This document shows, one piece after another, positions 12,843 through 24,400 of a stretch of 64,000 nucleotides of DNA. Every line of letters begins with the position of its first letter. Within the stretch, counting starts at the first letter, position 1. The position numbers and the translations under genes were made by a program. The DNA lies in NCBI RefSeq assembly GCF_000835495.1, contig NW_015622546.1, positions 312,883 to 376,882 of the forward strand. Reading direction: 5' to 3'. The stretch is from Cladophialophora immunda. Lineage: Eukaryota > Ascomycota > Eurotiomycetes > Chaetothyriales > Herpotrichiellaceae. Under the pieces are notes generated by a model that was given only the letters and a program-made list of their open reading frames with translations, was not told the origin of the DNA and ran no database searches.

Positions 12843-14553
12843 ATGTTGTCATCAGCGACGAATTGGCCCGGTGAGCGAGAGCCTGCTCGCGACGATGTCC
12901 AGGTTGCCAATGAGACCCCGGAAGCGGCCTTTTTCTCGCAATTCAAAAGCTGTCTATTGGCGGATCCGGAGGCCTTTGGCGATGAGAGCTTGATGAACTT
13001 GGAACTAGATGTCCGTCGATCCAACCCTTCTTGCGGGACTTTGGCTGACTTGGCTCAAGTTGACCGCACCAAAGAAGTACACCTATCCGTTGACGTTGCT
13101 GTCCGAGTTCCCTAGGCAGCTCCCCACGGAAGGTGAAATCGCGCATCTAATAGAGCCCTTCGCCCAGTGCTGCTCCAGTTCTCCATTCCTGGGCAGATTG
13201 CACATCCAAGCCGGTTCACCTGAGCCCGTTGCCGCCCCCTTGGCCTTTGCAATCGGCTGTTTGGCGTCGGTGCACACTCGCAACGCCGCAGAACAATCGA
13301 AGGACCTGTTTTTCGCCTCGCGTGGCCTCTTGGGTGCTTTGATGGAGATCGACAACCGCGAATCGCGCTTCCCGGACCTACTCCTCGCCGTTCGTACCCT
13401 CCCAGCAACAGCTATGGGCTGATCTTCAGTCTTTGTTAATCATCTCTCAATCCAGGCCACCCTCGACTCGATCTATGGAGCACTGAGCGCGGATACAGCC
13501 GTCTGGGCTCAGGCCGGCCAAACGCTTTGCACATCATTCACGGTGGGTAAGGCGTCTACTCCCAGGCAGCAAGGGGCTAAGAGAGTTCGAGATTGCGCGG
13601 CGAATGCGGTACCATGACCCGAAGCAGTTCGAAAGACTTCGAGGCTGTCCGGCGCCATCTCATAGGTTCGTCGCTACCAAGCTTGGACTGCTGCGGCTGA
13701 CCTGAAACGCAGTGGACCACTGGTCTGGTGTCTTTGGCTGATAGATATCATCCAAGCCCTCCACTTTGAGCTCTCGATCAACTTTTTTACCTCGAGAGAG
13801 CTCAAGACTTCTATGCCAAGCTCCACATTGGAGTTTCAACATGCCTACCGCTCTCTTCTCGACGACCGAACGGATTGTCACCAGTTGGCCGGGGAGCATT
13901 TAGGCCAGGAGGATGCGCTGCTTCTTCTGATGGCCTTGTTGTCAGACCTACTCCACGCCCGCCGTGCACTTGAGCAAATGCTCCCCTTGACAGTATTCAC
14001 CGGCGAGCAATCGACACCCTACAACCCTTTCGGTCCTTTCTCGCCACGTTTGGAGCTGGATCGTGTCGAAGGCCAAATCTCCCGCGCGCTAGACAAGTGG
14101 CACAAATGGTTCCATGCCGGTGTGCCGCCGGAGATTATGGCCTTTTACCACTACTGCAAGATGTATCTTTCCTTTGATTACTTACTGAACCTCCCCCGTC
14201 TGGCTGGGTACAGAGGCGTGGCATCAGCGCCATTCCCGAGTGAGAAAGTTTCGCTTGCGGATACTACCGTTCGGGCAGCCTGGCGGATTTTGGACAGCGC
14301 AGCCATGTGGTCACAACAAAATTCAGCCGATCAACTATGGCCAATATGGCTTCCCATTGTCGTCTTCCACGCCGGCCTTGTCGTCTGGGCTCAGTATAGT
14401 CTTCCCGGCGCACGAAGTTCCGCACAATACGGAAGTCCGAGAATCCTGCTCGCTTTCAAAATTGAGCTCGACAAGATGCCTTGGCCTTGTTGTGTTGAGA
14501 TGGCGGCAACTCTCGAGAGGCTGATTGCAGCACCAACCCAAGAAGTGCAGTAG
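12843..14553 (+). CDS. Fungal-specific transcription factor-domain protein, possibly decayed
   Basis: The clearest part is a long exon from about 13711 to 14553 whose product (GPLVWCLWLIDIIQALHF at its start) resembles the C-terminal half of fungal Zn2Cys6/C2H2 regulators. An intron at about 13665-13710 (GTTCGT...CGCAG) joins it in frame to an upstream piece containing EFEIARRMRYHDPKQF. Another intron at 13390-13455 joins the frame starting MSVDPTL (13009) to ATLDSIYGALSADTAVW. Between about 13520 and 13580 the two blocks are in different frames and no intron of normal size reconciles them. No zinc finger or Zn2Cys6 cluster was found, so either the 5' end is missed or it is lost. It could be a truncated, frameshifted relative of the neighbouring regulator. 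Exact start and exons are uncertain. Confidence 0.45.
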
Positions 14554-14987
14554 GCACAATTCCGGCCAGCATTGGTCATCAAGCGTTTGCTGTGTCCAGC
14601 TATGAAAGAGGGCAGCCATGGAGAGACTCGACAATCTGGCACTGAGGTTCAATGAACGCAAAAGCCCATTCAAATTGTTGCAAGCGGTGGACAGAACTAG
14701 TTGTTAAACTCAACTTTAGTTGGGCTTTCAAGAGGGTTTCATACAAACTTTTCTACCGCCAACCACAAATATTGTGTTGTTAACTTTCACAATGTTGAAC
14801 TCAAGCAAACTGGACCTCCGCCAGTCCATGTTTCCTTGATGCTTGACTCAAACGCCGGCCGAGTGGTCATGCTGTCCATGACGATGAAGTGATACGCCCG
14901 TTCCCTTCCGTTGCAGCTCCTCCTTCGTTTCAACAGGTGCATCGATATGCCCGGTGAATTCTCCTTTATTATCGACAATGAAGCAGC
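14554..14987. other. Convergent intergenic region
   Basis: About 430 nt between two converging genes. It is relatively A+T-rich around 14700-14800. Nothing else recognised; it should contain both 3' UTRs. Confidence 0.4.
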
Positions 14988-16741
14988 TCACTGTTGTAAA
15001 TGTCCGTCAGCCGATGATACGGGTTTGGTTCGATCGGGAGACTTACGCAGTGTTGCCACGGCTGCAAAGGCCGCAGCAGCAATCCACACGTGGCGGAAGC
15101 TGATGGTATATGCGTCCTTGACTCCCCTTTCGGCGGCCTCGATGATCTGGGGTGAGATTCCCGGGATTGACCCCACCATAGTATCGTTCCGCGTAATCAG
15201 ACCGCTCAACAGTTGCCCAGCGAACCGGGGCTCAAAACCTAGAGGGGTCACTTGGGCGAGCACCTTTTCGGGGAGCTTCTTGCCAAGTGAGTTGCTGAAC
15301 AGTGCCTGGAAGATCGAGAGGCCAACGGTACCCCCAGTGCTGCGCATTCCAATCATCAAGCCACTGGCCAGCGCGATGAGCTCCGGAGGAGTGGACAGCT
15401 GGGCGGCCACGATGACTGCGTTGAGCGCCGACCCGAGTCCGATGCCCAGAAACACCGTAAACCCCACGGCGCTCGACCGCGTGGAAGGCGTCAGAGACGC
15501 CATGCAAGCAAAGAAGACGGTGACGCAGGTCGTGGCGAAGACCAGGGGAATCCGGAGCGTTTTGGTCCGAGAAACGTAGAGCCCAGTTATCACGGTGGCG
15601 ACGTTGGCGCTCCAGAAGACGACGGTGAAGTCCAATCCAGCATGGAAGAAATCTCGATCGTAGAGTGCCGCAGTCTCATAGGCATAATAGGTGTTGGCCG
15701 CGAAGAATGCCAGGCCTTCCGTGAAGATGAGAGTTAGGCAGATGGCGAAATTGCGCCCACGGGAGAATAGACTATGGTGAAGCATGCCTACTTTTGTGAA
15801 TCTCAACTCATAGATGACGAACATGAGGAGCATCAGCACGCCGACCACAAGCGTCCCGATGATCTTCGAGCTGCTCCAGGCGTAGACGCCGCTGGATGAA
15901 GTCAGTGCGTAAGAGAAGAGAATCAATCCGGGTACAAACATGAGATAGCCGTACCAGTCCAGCTGAGAGAGTTTCTCACGTTGACTGAGCTCGACTTGCA
16001 TCGACCGCGGGAGAGGTTTGTATAGCCAGGCAACGATCAAACTGAGAACACCATACAAACCTGCTGTGATATAGAAATAGACTCGAAAGCCTTCCGGATT
16101 GAAGCGTACTAGGGCGCCTCCCATCATTGTCCCGACAAATCCCCCGGTCGCAGACGCTATGTTGACCGCAGACTGTGCGAGCGAACGATATTTCCGAGGG
16201 ATGATCTCTGAGGCAATCGCGTGGACCAGTGGCTGCGCTCCGAGAGCCAGGCAGGCAATACTCTGTCCACCGATTACCACGCCAAAGGTTTTCGCGCGCG
16301 ATGCAATGAGGCAGCCGATAAAGCCTGTGGCGGTGAAGCATACCACGAACCATTTGCGTCCATAGTAATCCGAGGCCTGGCTGATAGGGGCACCTAGTGC
16401 CGCAGCCGAGATGGCCAGAGTCGAGACAAGCCAGATGGATTGGTTGGTACCACCGGTAACAGTGGTGATGGAGGTGGCAAGCAAGCCATTTCCAGCGACA
16501 TGGAGGACCTGAACAAAGTATACGGCGACGATGGCCTGCTCAAACGTCAGTGGGGCCTTGCAGTACCACGGATATCCCACGATGCGGTCCGTACGATTAG
16601 GAGAACGAGAGTCTTAGCATGGATATGCTGCGAAGCTTCATCGTCCGGGCTCTCGAGATCTTGTCGTATATCGTCGACTCTCTCGACGGTGCTGTCTTGG
16701 TTGGCCTTCTCATCGTAGATATGTCTCAGAGGAGTCGACAT
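14988..16741 (-). CDS. MFS transporter, TRI12/siderophore-iron-transporter type (14 helices)
   Basis: Membrane transporter of the DHA2-like fungal group that includes trichothecene efflux pumps and siderophore importers. The main exon encodes about 523 residues with many hydrophobic helices. The motif ISQASDYYGRKW sits between helices 2 and 3, and the conserved GGTVGLSIFQALF lies in a late helix. An upstream exon (16741-16595) supplies a charged N-terminus (STPLRHIYDEKANQD). The junction I can find is an intron of only 38 nt (16557-16594, GTACGG...CTGCAAG), below the usual fungal minimum. With it the protein is 571 residues; without it the frame has no ATG at a sensible place. The first transmembrane segment usual in this family looks shortened. 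It probably exports a small molecule or carries a siderophore. Confidence 0.82.
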
Positions 16742-18007
16742 GGCTATCGGAATCCGAGTTGTCTCATCAAACAGTAGATAGAACTGATTTGGGCTCTCGT
16801 CTTGTTGCCTGCATTGACCAACAAGTCCGGGGTAGAGGTATTCTCATATACACCATGCCCATGGCGCAGAGGAATCTCCATCGGGGGTTGGCGGAGTGCC
16901 GAGACGTTCCAGAATCTGGTAATGGAGTAGCTGTTCTTCAGTTAGATCTTGGATGAAGCCGAAAGTCGGCGCTTTGCAAATTGTCAAAGAAGCCTCCGAG
17001 TTAGTTCTATGCTGCCACCGTCTGTGAAAGTCTTATACGTGCAGCAGCAGCAGCGTGTGCCTAGGCGGCGCATATCTCCAATACTGCTTGGGCGCTTCAG
17101 CATTGTGTATCGACTGTGATGTGCTAAGGTGCCAACATCAGCTCACAATTTTGCCTGACATTGCGCTTCATAGTGCTCGTACGTTGGGATCGCTTCTGTT
17201 GGACTCCGCCGCCCAGAAAGAGGGCCACGTCTCCGCGGCCTTGTACTTCGTGGGCTAGAACATTGTGACAAGACGAACACCGAATGGCTTGGAAGAAATG
17301 GGACTCCGAGCTCGGGCTTGTGTGAATACATCCGGTGCGGAGTAAATAGACTCTACCTGAAAAGACGAGGGCGGGGATGGAGGGATTCCTGTCGTCTCGG
17401 GCTCGAGAGAAGAAACCTTCCAAAACTGTGGCACTGACAGCCAGGCTAGGCGGAAAGCTCCCTGCAACCAGCGTTGGTCAGTGAAAGCGGCTCTAAGGTA
17501 GGATATAGAGGCCCAGCCGGTGTGACCAGTCTGCTGGCCACGGTTTAGCATTATACCTGGGATTGAGCATGATGCTTAGAGGTAGTTTCGAAAGAAGAGG
17601 GCTCGAACATAAGATAACGATCAGATTCACCACTCTGCGTTGTAGCCGGCTTGCCTTTCATGGGTACATAGTATATCGGTCGCATAGTAGATATGGTGAT
17701 GACTTAGCAGGACTGGACACGATGCCTCCCACACCAAGACCTGCTGCCCAACACATGAGAAGAAAAAAAAAACCAGAACGCGGACACCGATATGCTCGAA
17801 TGCAGTAGATGGCCACCCTCACCGTGCAATGAAGAAGCCTCAGCATAACCCACTTCTCAGTTCGCTGTGGTCCTGTTGCAACCTCCCCACCTTTTGTCAG
17901 AAGCTCTCGTGCCTCGTTTCTCTCTTCGCAGTCCGTATTGTACATCGGCCCATACTATTTCTGAATATGTGTGATGAAGTGGACAGGCCGCCTGTTTAGC
18001 CACGGCA
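16742..18007. other. Intergenic region, no gene seen
   Basis: 1.27 kb between the pump and the rhodopsin-like gene. It includes a run of ten A residues near 17763-17772. Only short, motif-free frames are present. Confidence 0.45.
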
Positions 18008-19208
18008 TCAGACACGCTCGCGCTCACTGATAGACCACTCATTTTTGATGCGGATCGCATTCGGTTCATGTCCATGGTCGAAGCTGACCGTGTCGTCTCG
18101 GCTCACCTCGCTATGCGCTTTGACCACCTGCGACAGTTCCACGACGCTGTCGTTCCGCATGTATGATGCTCCGCGGGGATACGGGTTGGACTGCTGGTCG
18201 CGGCGCGAGGAGGAAAGGAGGCGCGGGAATATCAAGCTGATGACGGGTCTCATGGCGGGGATACAGGCGCACATGATGCCCACGTTGAGTTCGGCAGCTG
18301 ACCAGGTCGCAGCACCGACATTGTCGTAGGTGAGATCGGTCGATATGCTGGCGATGTAGAGTGCGTGAAGACGGAGAATGGCGGTGATGCATCCGCTGTC
18401 TCGGGGTTAGCTGGACCACAATTCTTTTGTTCGAGGACTGGGACGTTTCAAACATACAAACCACCCAAAGCAAACACGGCGATTAAGCTGATCTTCTGTT
18501 TCCTAGGAAGTTGCAGACTCTTCAGAACAGGCATCGGCAACACCCAGACTGCCAGGTCGGTGACGATGTTGAAGCCGGAAAAGCTGAACCAGAATGCCAT
18601 GAGATCAACGCAGTGGCCGCCTTTGATGCTCTTGTCCCAATAGTATGCGACGGGCCAGCAGGAGAAACAAGAAGTCAAAATGAAGGTGACTCCGGCGACA
18701 CAGATGAAGACAATGAGGATCCATGCAGCCAGACGGTAACGTCTCTCAACGAAGAATCTTAAGTACTGGTAGAGGATTGAGTCTTTGACTAGGAACAGTC
18801 CTAGGTTGTAGACTATGATACTGGCATACAGCAGCTGATGGTTGTGTCAGCAAAGGATGCTGTCGATATAATCATAGATGATAACGAGCTGGGTACCTTT
18901 GAAAGCGTCTCGTTGTCCTCTTCGCTGACCGTGTCCGCATGACGACCCAAGCCATGGTCCTTTTCTGAAATCACAACCAATGTCAGTCGAATGGTTTCCC
19001 AAAGAGGGATTTCCGAATACTCACGAAGCGCAATCGTCACGGTGAGACCAACAGAAAGTACCAAAGCGAATATGATCAAATAGTCTTCAGGCCCAGCCTG
19101 GTGGATGACCATAAACCGAGAAATGCACCGAAGCACAATAAAGACAAAAGCGAGTGCGTTGAATACAGCAGCTGTCACCACAGCTTGCATCCCACGTTCG
19201 AGTCCCAT
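18008..19208 (-). CDS. Rhodopsin-like (PTH11/SAT4-type) integral membrane protein
   Basis: Seven-helix fungal membrane protein of unknown function, 338 residues in four exons (introns 18965-19024, 18835-18896, 18396-18457). Helix 1 is followed by VLRCISRF, and the next loop holds GPEDYLI, matching the DDYL region typical of the family. FSCWPVAYYWD and the Cys before VDL sit in the extracellular loop between helices 4 and 5. DLAVWVLPMPVL lies in helix 5, and GIMCACIPAMRP, another family hallmark, in the last helix. The C-terminal tail of about 60 residues is hydrophilic. Such proteins are often near secondary-metabolism or effector genes, but their role is not established. The start MGLERG directly precedes helix 1. 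Confidence 0.85.
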
Positions 19209-21448
19209 CCTGCCTGGGCATATGTGACACAGCAGTGGAGATCAGGTACACAGCGTGATATTCAACGGCTGCATCCGAAGTCGTCAGATGTGGGAAAGCA
19301 GGGCAAGATATGGACTGGGACAATGGCCCCAGCGAGGGATCTGGAGGCGCAAGGACCCCTGGAATCGATGGATGGGCAGACAGAAAAAATTTCCCACCAT
19401 GAGCGACACTCGGCGCCAGGCTCGTATCCAAATCGTTGGTCTTGCTGGGCACAATGGATGAGTGGCTGCTAATTTAGCATAGACTCATGACGAGCAACGG
19501 CTGGTTCAGGAATAGGAAGCGAAAAAGGGGGAATCCGGGGTAAAGTGTTTCTAAGTAGAGTCGAAGAACTATGAGACGGCCATGACGGCCTGGATGCAAG
19601 AGTTGCATCAAAGAGGTGGTGCGAACCTGGATGCTTGTCTGTGGGGGACATCAGTCAAACGGGATCCCACACCAGCAAACTTCCCCGTGACAGCCTCCCT
19701 CCTTTATTGCAAGGGAGAATTGCCTGAAGAGGAGATAGTCACCACGTGGCTGCAGAGGGTCAGAGGGTAGCATGAGCGTACTGGTCAGGGACCATGACGG
19801 CGATTTGGTGGCGCTCAGAACAGAATGCATGGCAGGTTCGAACAGGTGTAGTCAACAGTGCGTGGATACGAGCGCCCAGAAAATTCAAGGCTCACCAGAT
19901 CCAAGGGGCTTTCGATGGTCAGACAAACCGGTGGGCGGGTCAACGGCAGGCATACGAGTACTCCGCATGGAACAAATGCCTGGCCAAAGTATATTACTTC
20001 TGTTGGTCCTCCTAGATGTGGGAATGGTCGAGCCAATGGAATGTACCCAGAGATAGGGATATCCCACAGACAGGAGAAATCGTAGTCGCTGCAACAACCT
20101 TGCAGCAGTCCATGTAACGAAAATTGCATAGACGGGCCGCACCACTGCCGTCGAGACGAAATAGGGTATGACGAGATCTTCGGTCACATCCCTGCTCGAT
20201 GGATTTCTGCTCGAGTCAACTTATTGATCCTGCCGCGAGACCGAGGCGAGCCATGCATCAGCAAACACAAATAAAACCCCAGTGGCCCGGATGATCGTCG
20301 CTGCGGGAAGGGAGGAATCTGCATTTGACTTTGCTCACCCCAACAGTAATAATGGGGCGAAGCGTCCAGGGAAACAATTTGCCGGGAAAACAACCCCTTG
20401 CCAACTCATCCTGCTCACTCTGCCGGGGGTACCATGCTCGGAAAGTCAGCCTGGCGTCGCTGGTGGTGTGACAGTGCTAGAGAGGATATACGAGTCGGGC
20501 TCGTACTTGTATACAAGTAGGTATGTCCACGGAAATATGACAACCTCGAATTGCTCAGTCCGCTTCTCTGGTGGCTTTGGATAACGGTGCCCACTGTCGG
20601 AGAAGAAACCTCTTTGGGATTTCGATCTTCTCGTGTATGCAAGGGGAGTGACATCCCCTCCATCTACTCATCCTCTAGTTGTGCTAGCTTCGTTAGCACA
20701 GCCTGCGGCTCAGGTCCAGGCGGCACACTAGGCCGGGCGGAAGCATGACACCGACTCGATTCTCAGGGACGTTGCCTGGTTCGGGGCGTGGTCTGGAGAA
20801 TGTGAAGGGCGCTATCCTCGGAACCAGGCCGAAGCCTTCTCCGCCTGCGTGGACAGGAAAACGAGCCTCGGTGGGCTGGGCCCTGAGGGACGAATCCTGC
20901 CCCCGTGAAGGTGGGACTTCTCCCCGTCCTTTACCAGTAAAAGTGGGAGAGGTTTCGCGTCCCCGGCTGCCGTTTGTCCCAAACCCACAACGTTAGAGCC
21001 TGGCCCCGGTGGGCTATTCCGGGGGAAAGCAGCTGAGTCGCAAGTAGGTAGGTAGGGGGTTGTTCTGGGGTCTGGGGCCATCCCTGACTTGCAAATTTTT
21101 CTCAGAGTATGCTGCGGTGTCCTGTGGTCAGCCGAAGTTGCTGCTTGTCGAGTAGTTGAATAGTCCTAGTCCAGTCAAGTAGCAGGAATGAATTGCAACC
21201 TCGCCCTCTCTCAGAACGCTACCCATGGCCAACAGGAAGGCTTCAGCTCTCCACGAACAAGTCGGTCGAAAGGAACCGTGCACCGTCCGCCCACGGATGG
21301 ACTGTTTCAGGCGTCATCTAGACAAGTAGCGTCATTCGAAAAGGCATAGTGGTTCTCTCGACGCGGTTCCGTTCTTCAAGTAGTCGCAATGCTGTCCAGT
21401 CCAAGTGATTTCATTAAGAGCCGATCCTGCTTCAAACCATAATTCTCG
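19209..21448. other. Gene-poor region with an imperfect hairpin
   Basis: 2.24 kb with no recognised coding sequence. Several frames of 60-120 codons overlap on both strands, as expected by chance. An imperfect inverted repeat at 20916-20953 can fold with arms like ACTTCTCCC...TTTAC and GTAAA...GGGAGAGGT. This gap separates the first accessory block from the conserved RPA190 gene. Confidence 0.45.
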
Positions 21449-24400
21449 TCAATGTACAGGCATGACTACATCAAACGCCCCTGTGCCGATATCTCCTCTC
21501 CTCCCTGCCACAATGCGCGCACTGGGACCCAGCAATGGATCCCGTTCACCGAACAACACTGCATCCTTGAGGAATCCCATGACCGTCTCGAAGCTCATCT
21601 TTGCCAACAGGCTTCCCCCTTCTTTAACAAGACCGTGCCGGCTGAAAGGTTGGTAACTGCCGGAATGTGTCATAGCATCGGCAATGAGACTCAAATGCCG
21701 CCCATCAACGCTGATTCCGTGTCCTTTGAAGACATTGTCAATCTCCTTGACGATCGTCGCCCGCGCTGCTTCGACGCCGTAGTATTTCAACATATCGTGG
21801 ACCGAGTTGGTGTATATCGAATGCGGGTGGATTTGGTCCTGGTAGTCACGCATGGCGAGTAAATTGACCCCTTCGGTTGTGATCATGGGCTGTTTGACTA
21901 TCTCCTCCTTATTTGTCTCCGGATCAGTGCGTCTCACTGGTCTTCCGTCAGGGCCGTGCACTTCTTCCATAAATTGCGTGCAAACTCCGAGACCGGGAAT
22001 GGACTGAATGACTGACGTGTGCGCGCATTTTTCGAGGAGAGGAAGGAGGAGCAGCTTGGGCGTCCTGGAGCTGTAGCTGAGGACGATGCGGCAGGATTTG
22101 CCCTGGTTTCTTGCGAAGATGAAACGTTTGAGGTGATCCAGTTCGCTTTTGAGCTGGTTGACTCGGGCCTCATCTGCCGAATCTTCAGCGTCATCTGCCT
22201 CATCATCTGGATCCAGTTCCCGGAGATTTTGAGCATTCCTAGATTTCTTTACCCTTTGACTGGTGCGCAACTTCTTTTCTTCCTCGCCCATGTCGCCATC
22301 ATCATCACTCATCAGGTCATCGCCCGATTCTTGGGCTATGGCATCTTCATCCTCGTCAGGCTCGTCGAAGGTGTTCTCTCTTCTACGCCTGGCCGCCATA
22401 TCTTTGGCGTCGTCTGGGTCTGCGTCTTCATCGATGTCGTCTTCGCCACCTTCATTTTCAGTAGCTCTTGGACGTCTTGTCCTGGCTGCCTCGTCAACGC
22501 CAATAGACACACCAACCTTTGGAACGGCCGCCGTAACCTCCGAGCGGTCGGCCTCTTTTGCCTTCTTTTTGAGCTCGACTTTAATCATCTTATCCAATCG
22601 CGGAAGAAACATTCTTTCGAAGCATCGCTGGACGTCTATCCTTTTGATGGCATACTCCTCTTCGTATTCCTCTGGGTCATATAAGTCAATTCGAATGTCG
22701 TAGATTCTTTCGGTCTCGTATCCTGCGCCGCCACCAGTTCTCTCGATGACATACATGTCATTAATGACATGAGAGAGCGGCAAGCGGCTGATGCTCTTGG
22801 CAAAGCGTTCTCCTTCAGAATTGTTCAACTCTTCGATGGGCTTGAGCGTCATCGTCGGAGTCATGATGTTAGCACTAGCAGTCATGATGATTTCCCGTAG
22901 TCGAGGGATACCGAGGGTGACGTTCTTTGCGGAGTGGCCAGCCAAGTGAAAAGTATTCAATGTCATCTGGGTGGAAGGCTCTCCCACCGATTGTGCGGCG
23001 ACGACCCCGACCGCCTCCCCAGCATCGACAACGGACTTCATGTATTTCAAGTCCATGACTGCCCGAAAGGTCTTCTTGCCAAGTGTGCTATTTGGATTTG
23101 TCTTCTTGTCCCGAATTAGTCTGTTCGGGTCCAGCTTGACATAATCATTCAACGCTGTCGCAAACGACTCTGAAGTGCTTCCTAAATGGCTCGCGGGGCT
23201 GAAGGAAGCTGTCAACGGATCTTTCGGCTTGGATTTCTTCAGGGATTTCAGAATGATCTTCTGTTCTTCGCCCAGTTCTGATTGTGGGAGCTTGTGAATC
23301 ACTTCTTCTGCATTCATAAGTGTTGCGACAGAGTGATGGTTTTCGGCAAGGAAGGTAAACTCCCTCAGATGCTTCTGCTTGGTGACTTCAAGACCGTCTT
23401 CTCCATACAGGAACTGAATAATACTTCCGTTTGTACTCTCTCGTACCGACGTGTCATAGTCTGTTCGAAGTCCTTCGAGACCCTTCACGATACAGCGCTG
23501 TAGGTAGCCGGATTTGGATGTTTTTACAGCTGTATCGATCAAGCCCTCTCTGCCAGACATGGCATGGAAGTAGTATTCTTGCGGTTTAATACCTGTCAAG
23601 AACCGCCCTGAAACATATCCACCAGCAGCTGGATCTGTCTCAAAAGCTCGGAAGGATGGTAGTGTTTTGCCACTGACCATGGTAGGAACTCTCCGCCCTT
23701 CCAAAACCTGCTGGCCAAGGTTACAAGAGATGAGATTCGCGTTAACGCTGGACCCTTTGGCTCCAGAGATCGTCATTGCTTGCATCTGATTTCGAGGGAA
23801 TGGTTTTCGAAGACCAGCGGGCAAGCAAGCTTTTGAAACATTGTCCGTTATTGACTTGACTTTAGCCTTATAAACCTGATCCAGACCGTTGAGCTGCTCA
23901 TCGTTACGGAGCACGTTTTCAAGACGACTGAGGAGTTCGGGATTTCCTTGGTCGACCTCGCCGGATTTTAACGTGACGTACTCAGTCGAAACCTCCAGGC
24001 CCATCTGTTTGGCCTTATTCAGTTCCTGTCGCCGTTCCTTGTCGCCTTGATGTGTTAGATAGAGATCATCCATTCCACAGGTCCAGGCGCGCTCGTTCAG
24101 ATATCTTGTAAGAAGTCGGCCGAGGATGCTCATTAGTCTTCCTGCGGTGATATGTCCGTAAATTTCGTGCACCGAATGGATGAGACCTCCGGCACTGGGG
24201 CCAAGTTGACTCTTGTCGAGGATTCCGCACAGGTGTTCGCCGTCTCTGAAAATGACCACTTGCTCGGTGTCTCTGAACACGATCTTGTTACTGCTAACAG
24301 TCCATTGCTCAGGTTCATCGGATGTCTTTTCGCCCCACGAGTCCGATGACGTTGATGATTTGCTCGTAAGGTTGATACCGCGGAATCTCTCTGGCGTGAT

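Noticed and set aside
22019..22703. Plus-strand frames of 221 and 146 codons
   Set aside because: Antisense to the acidic linker of RPA190; the Ser/Phe-rich text is the complement of the Asp/Glu/Arg codons.
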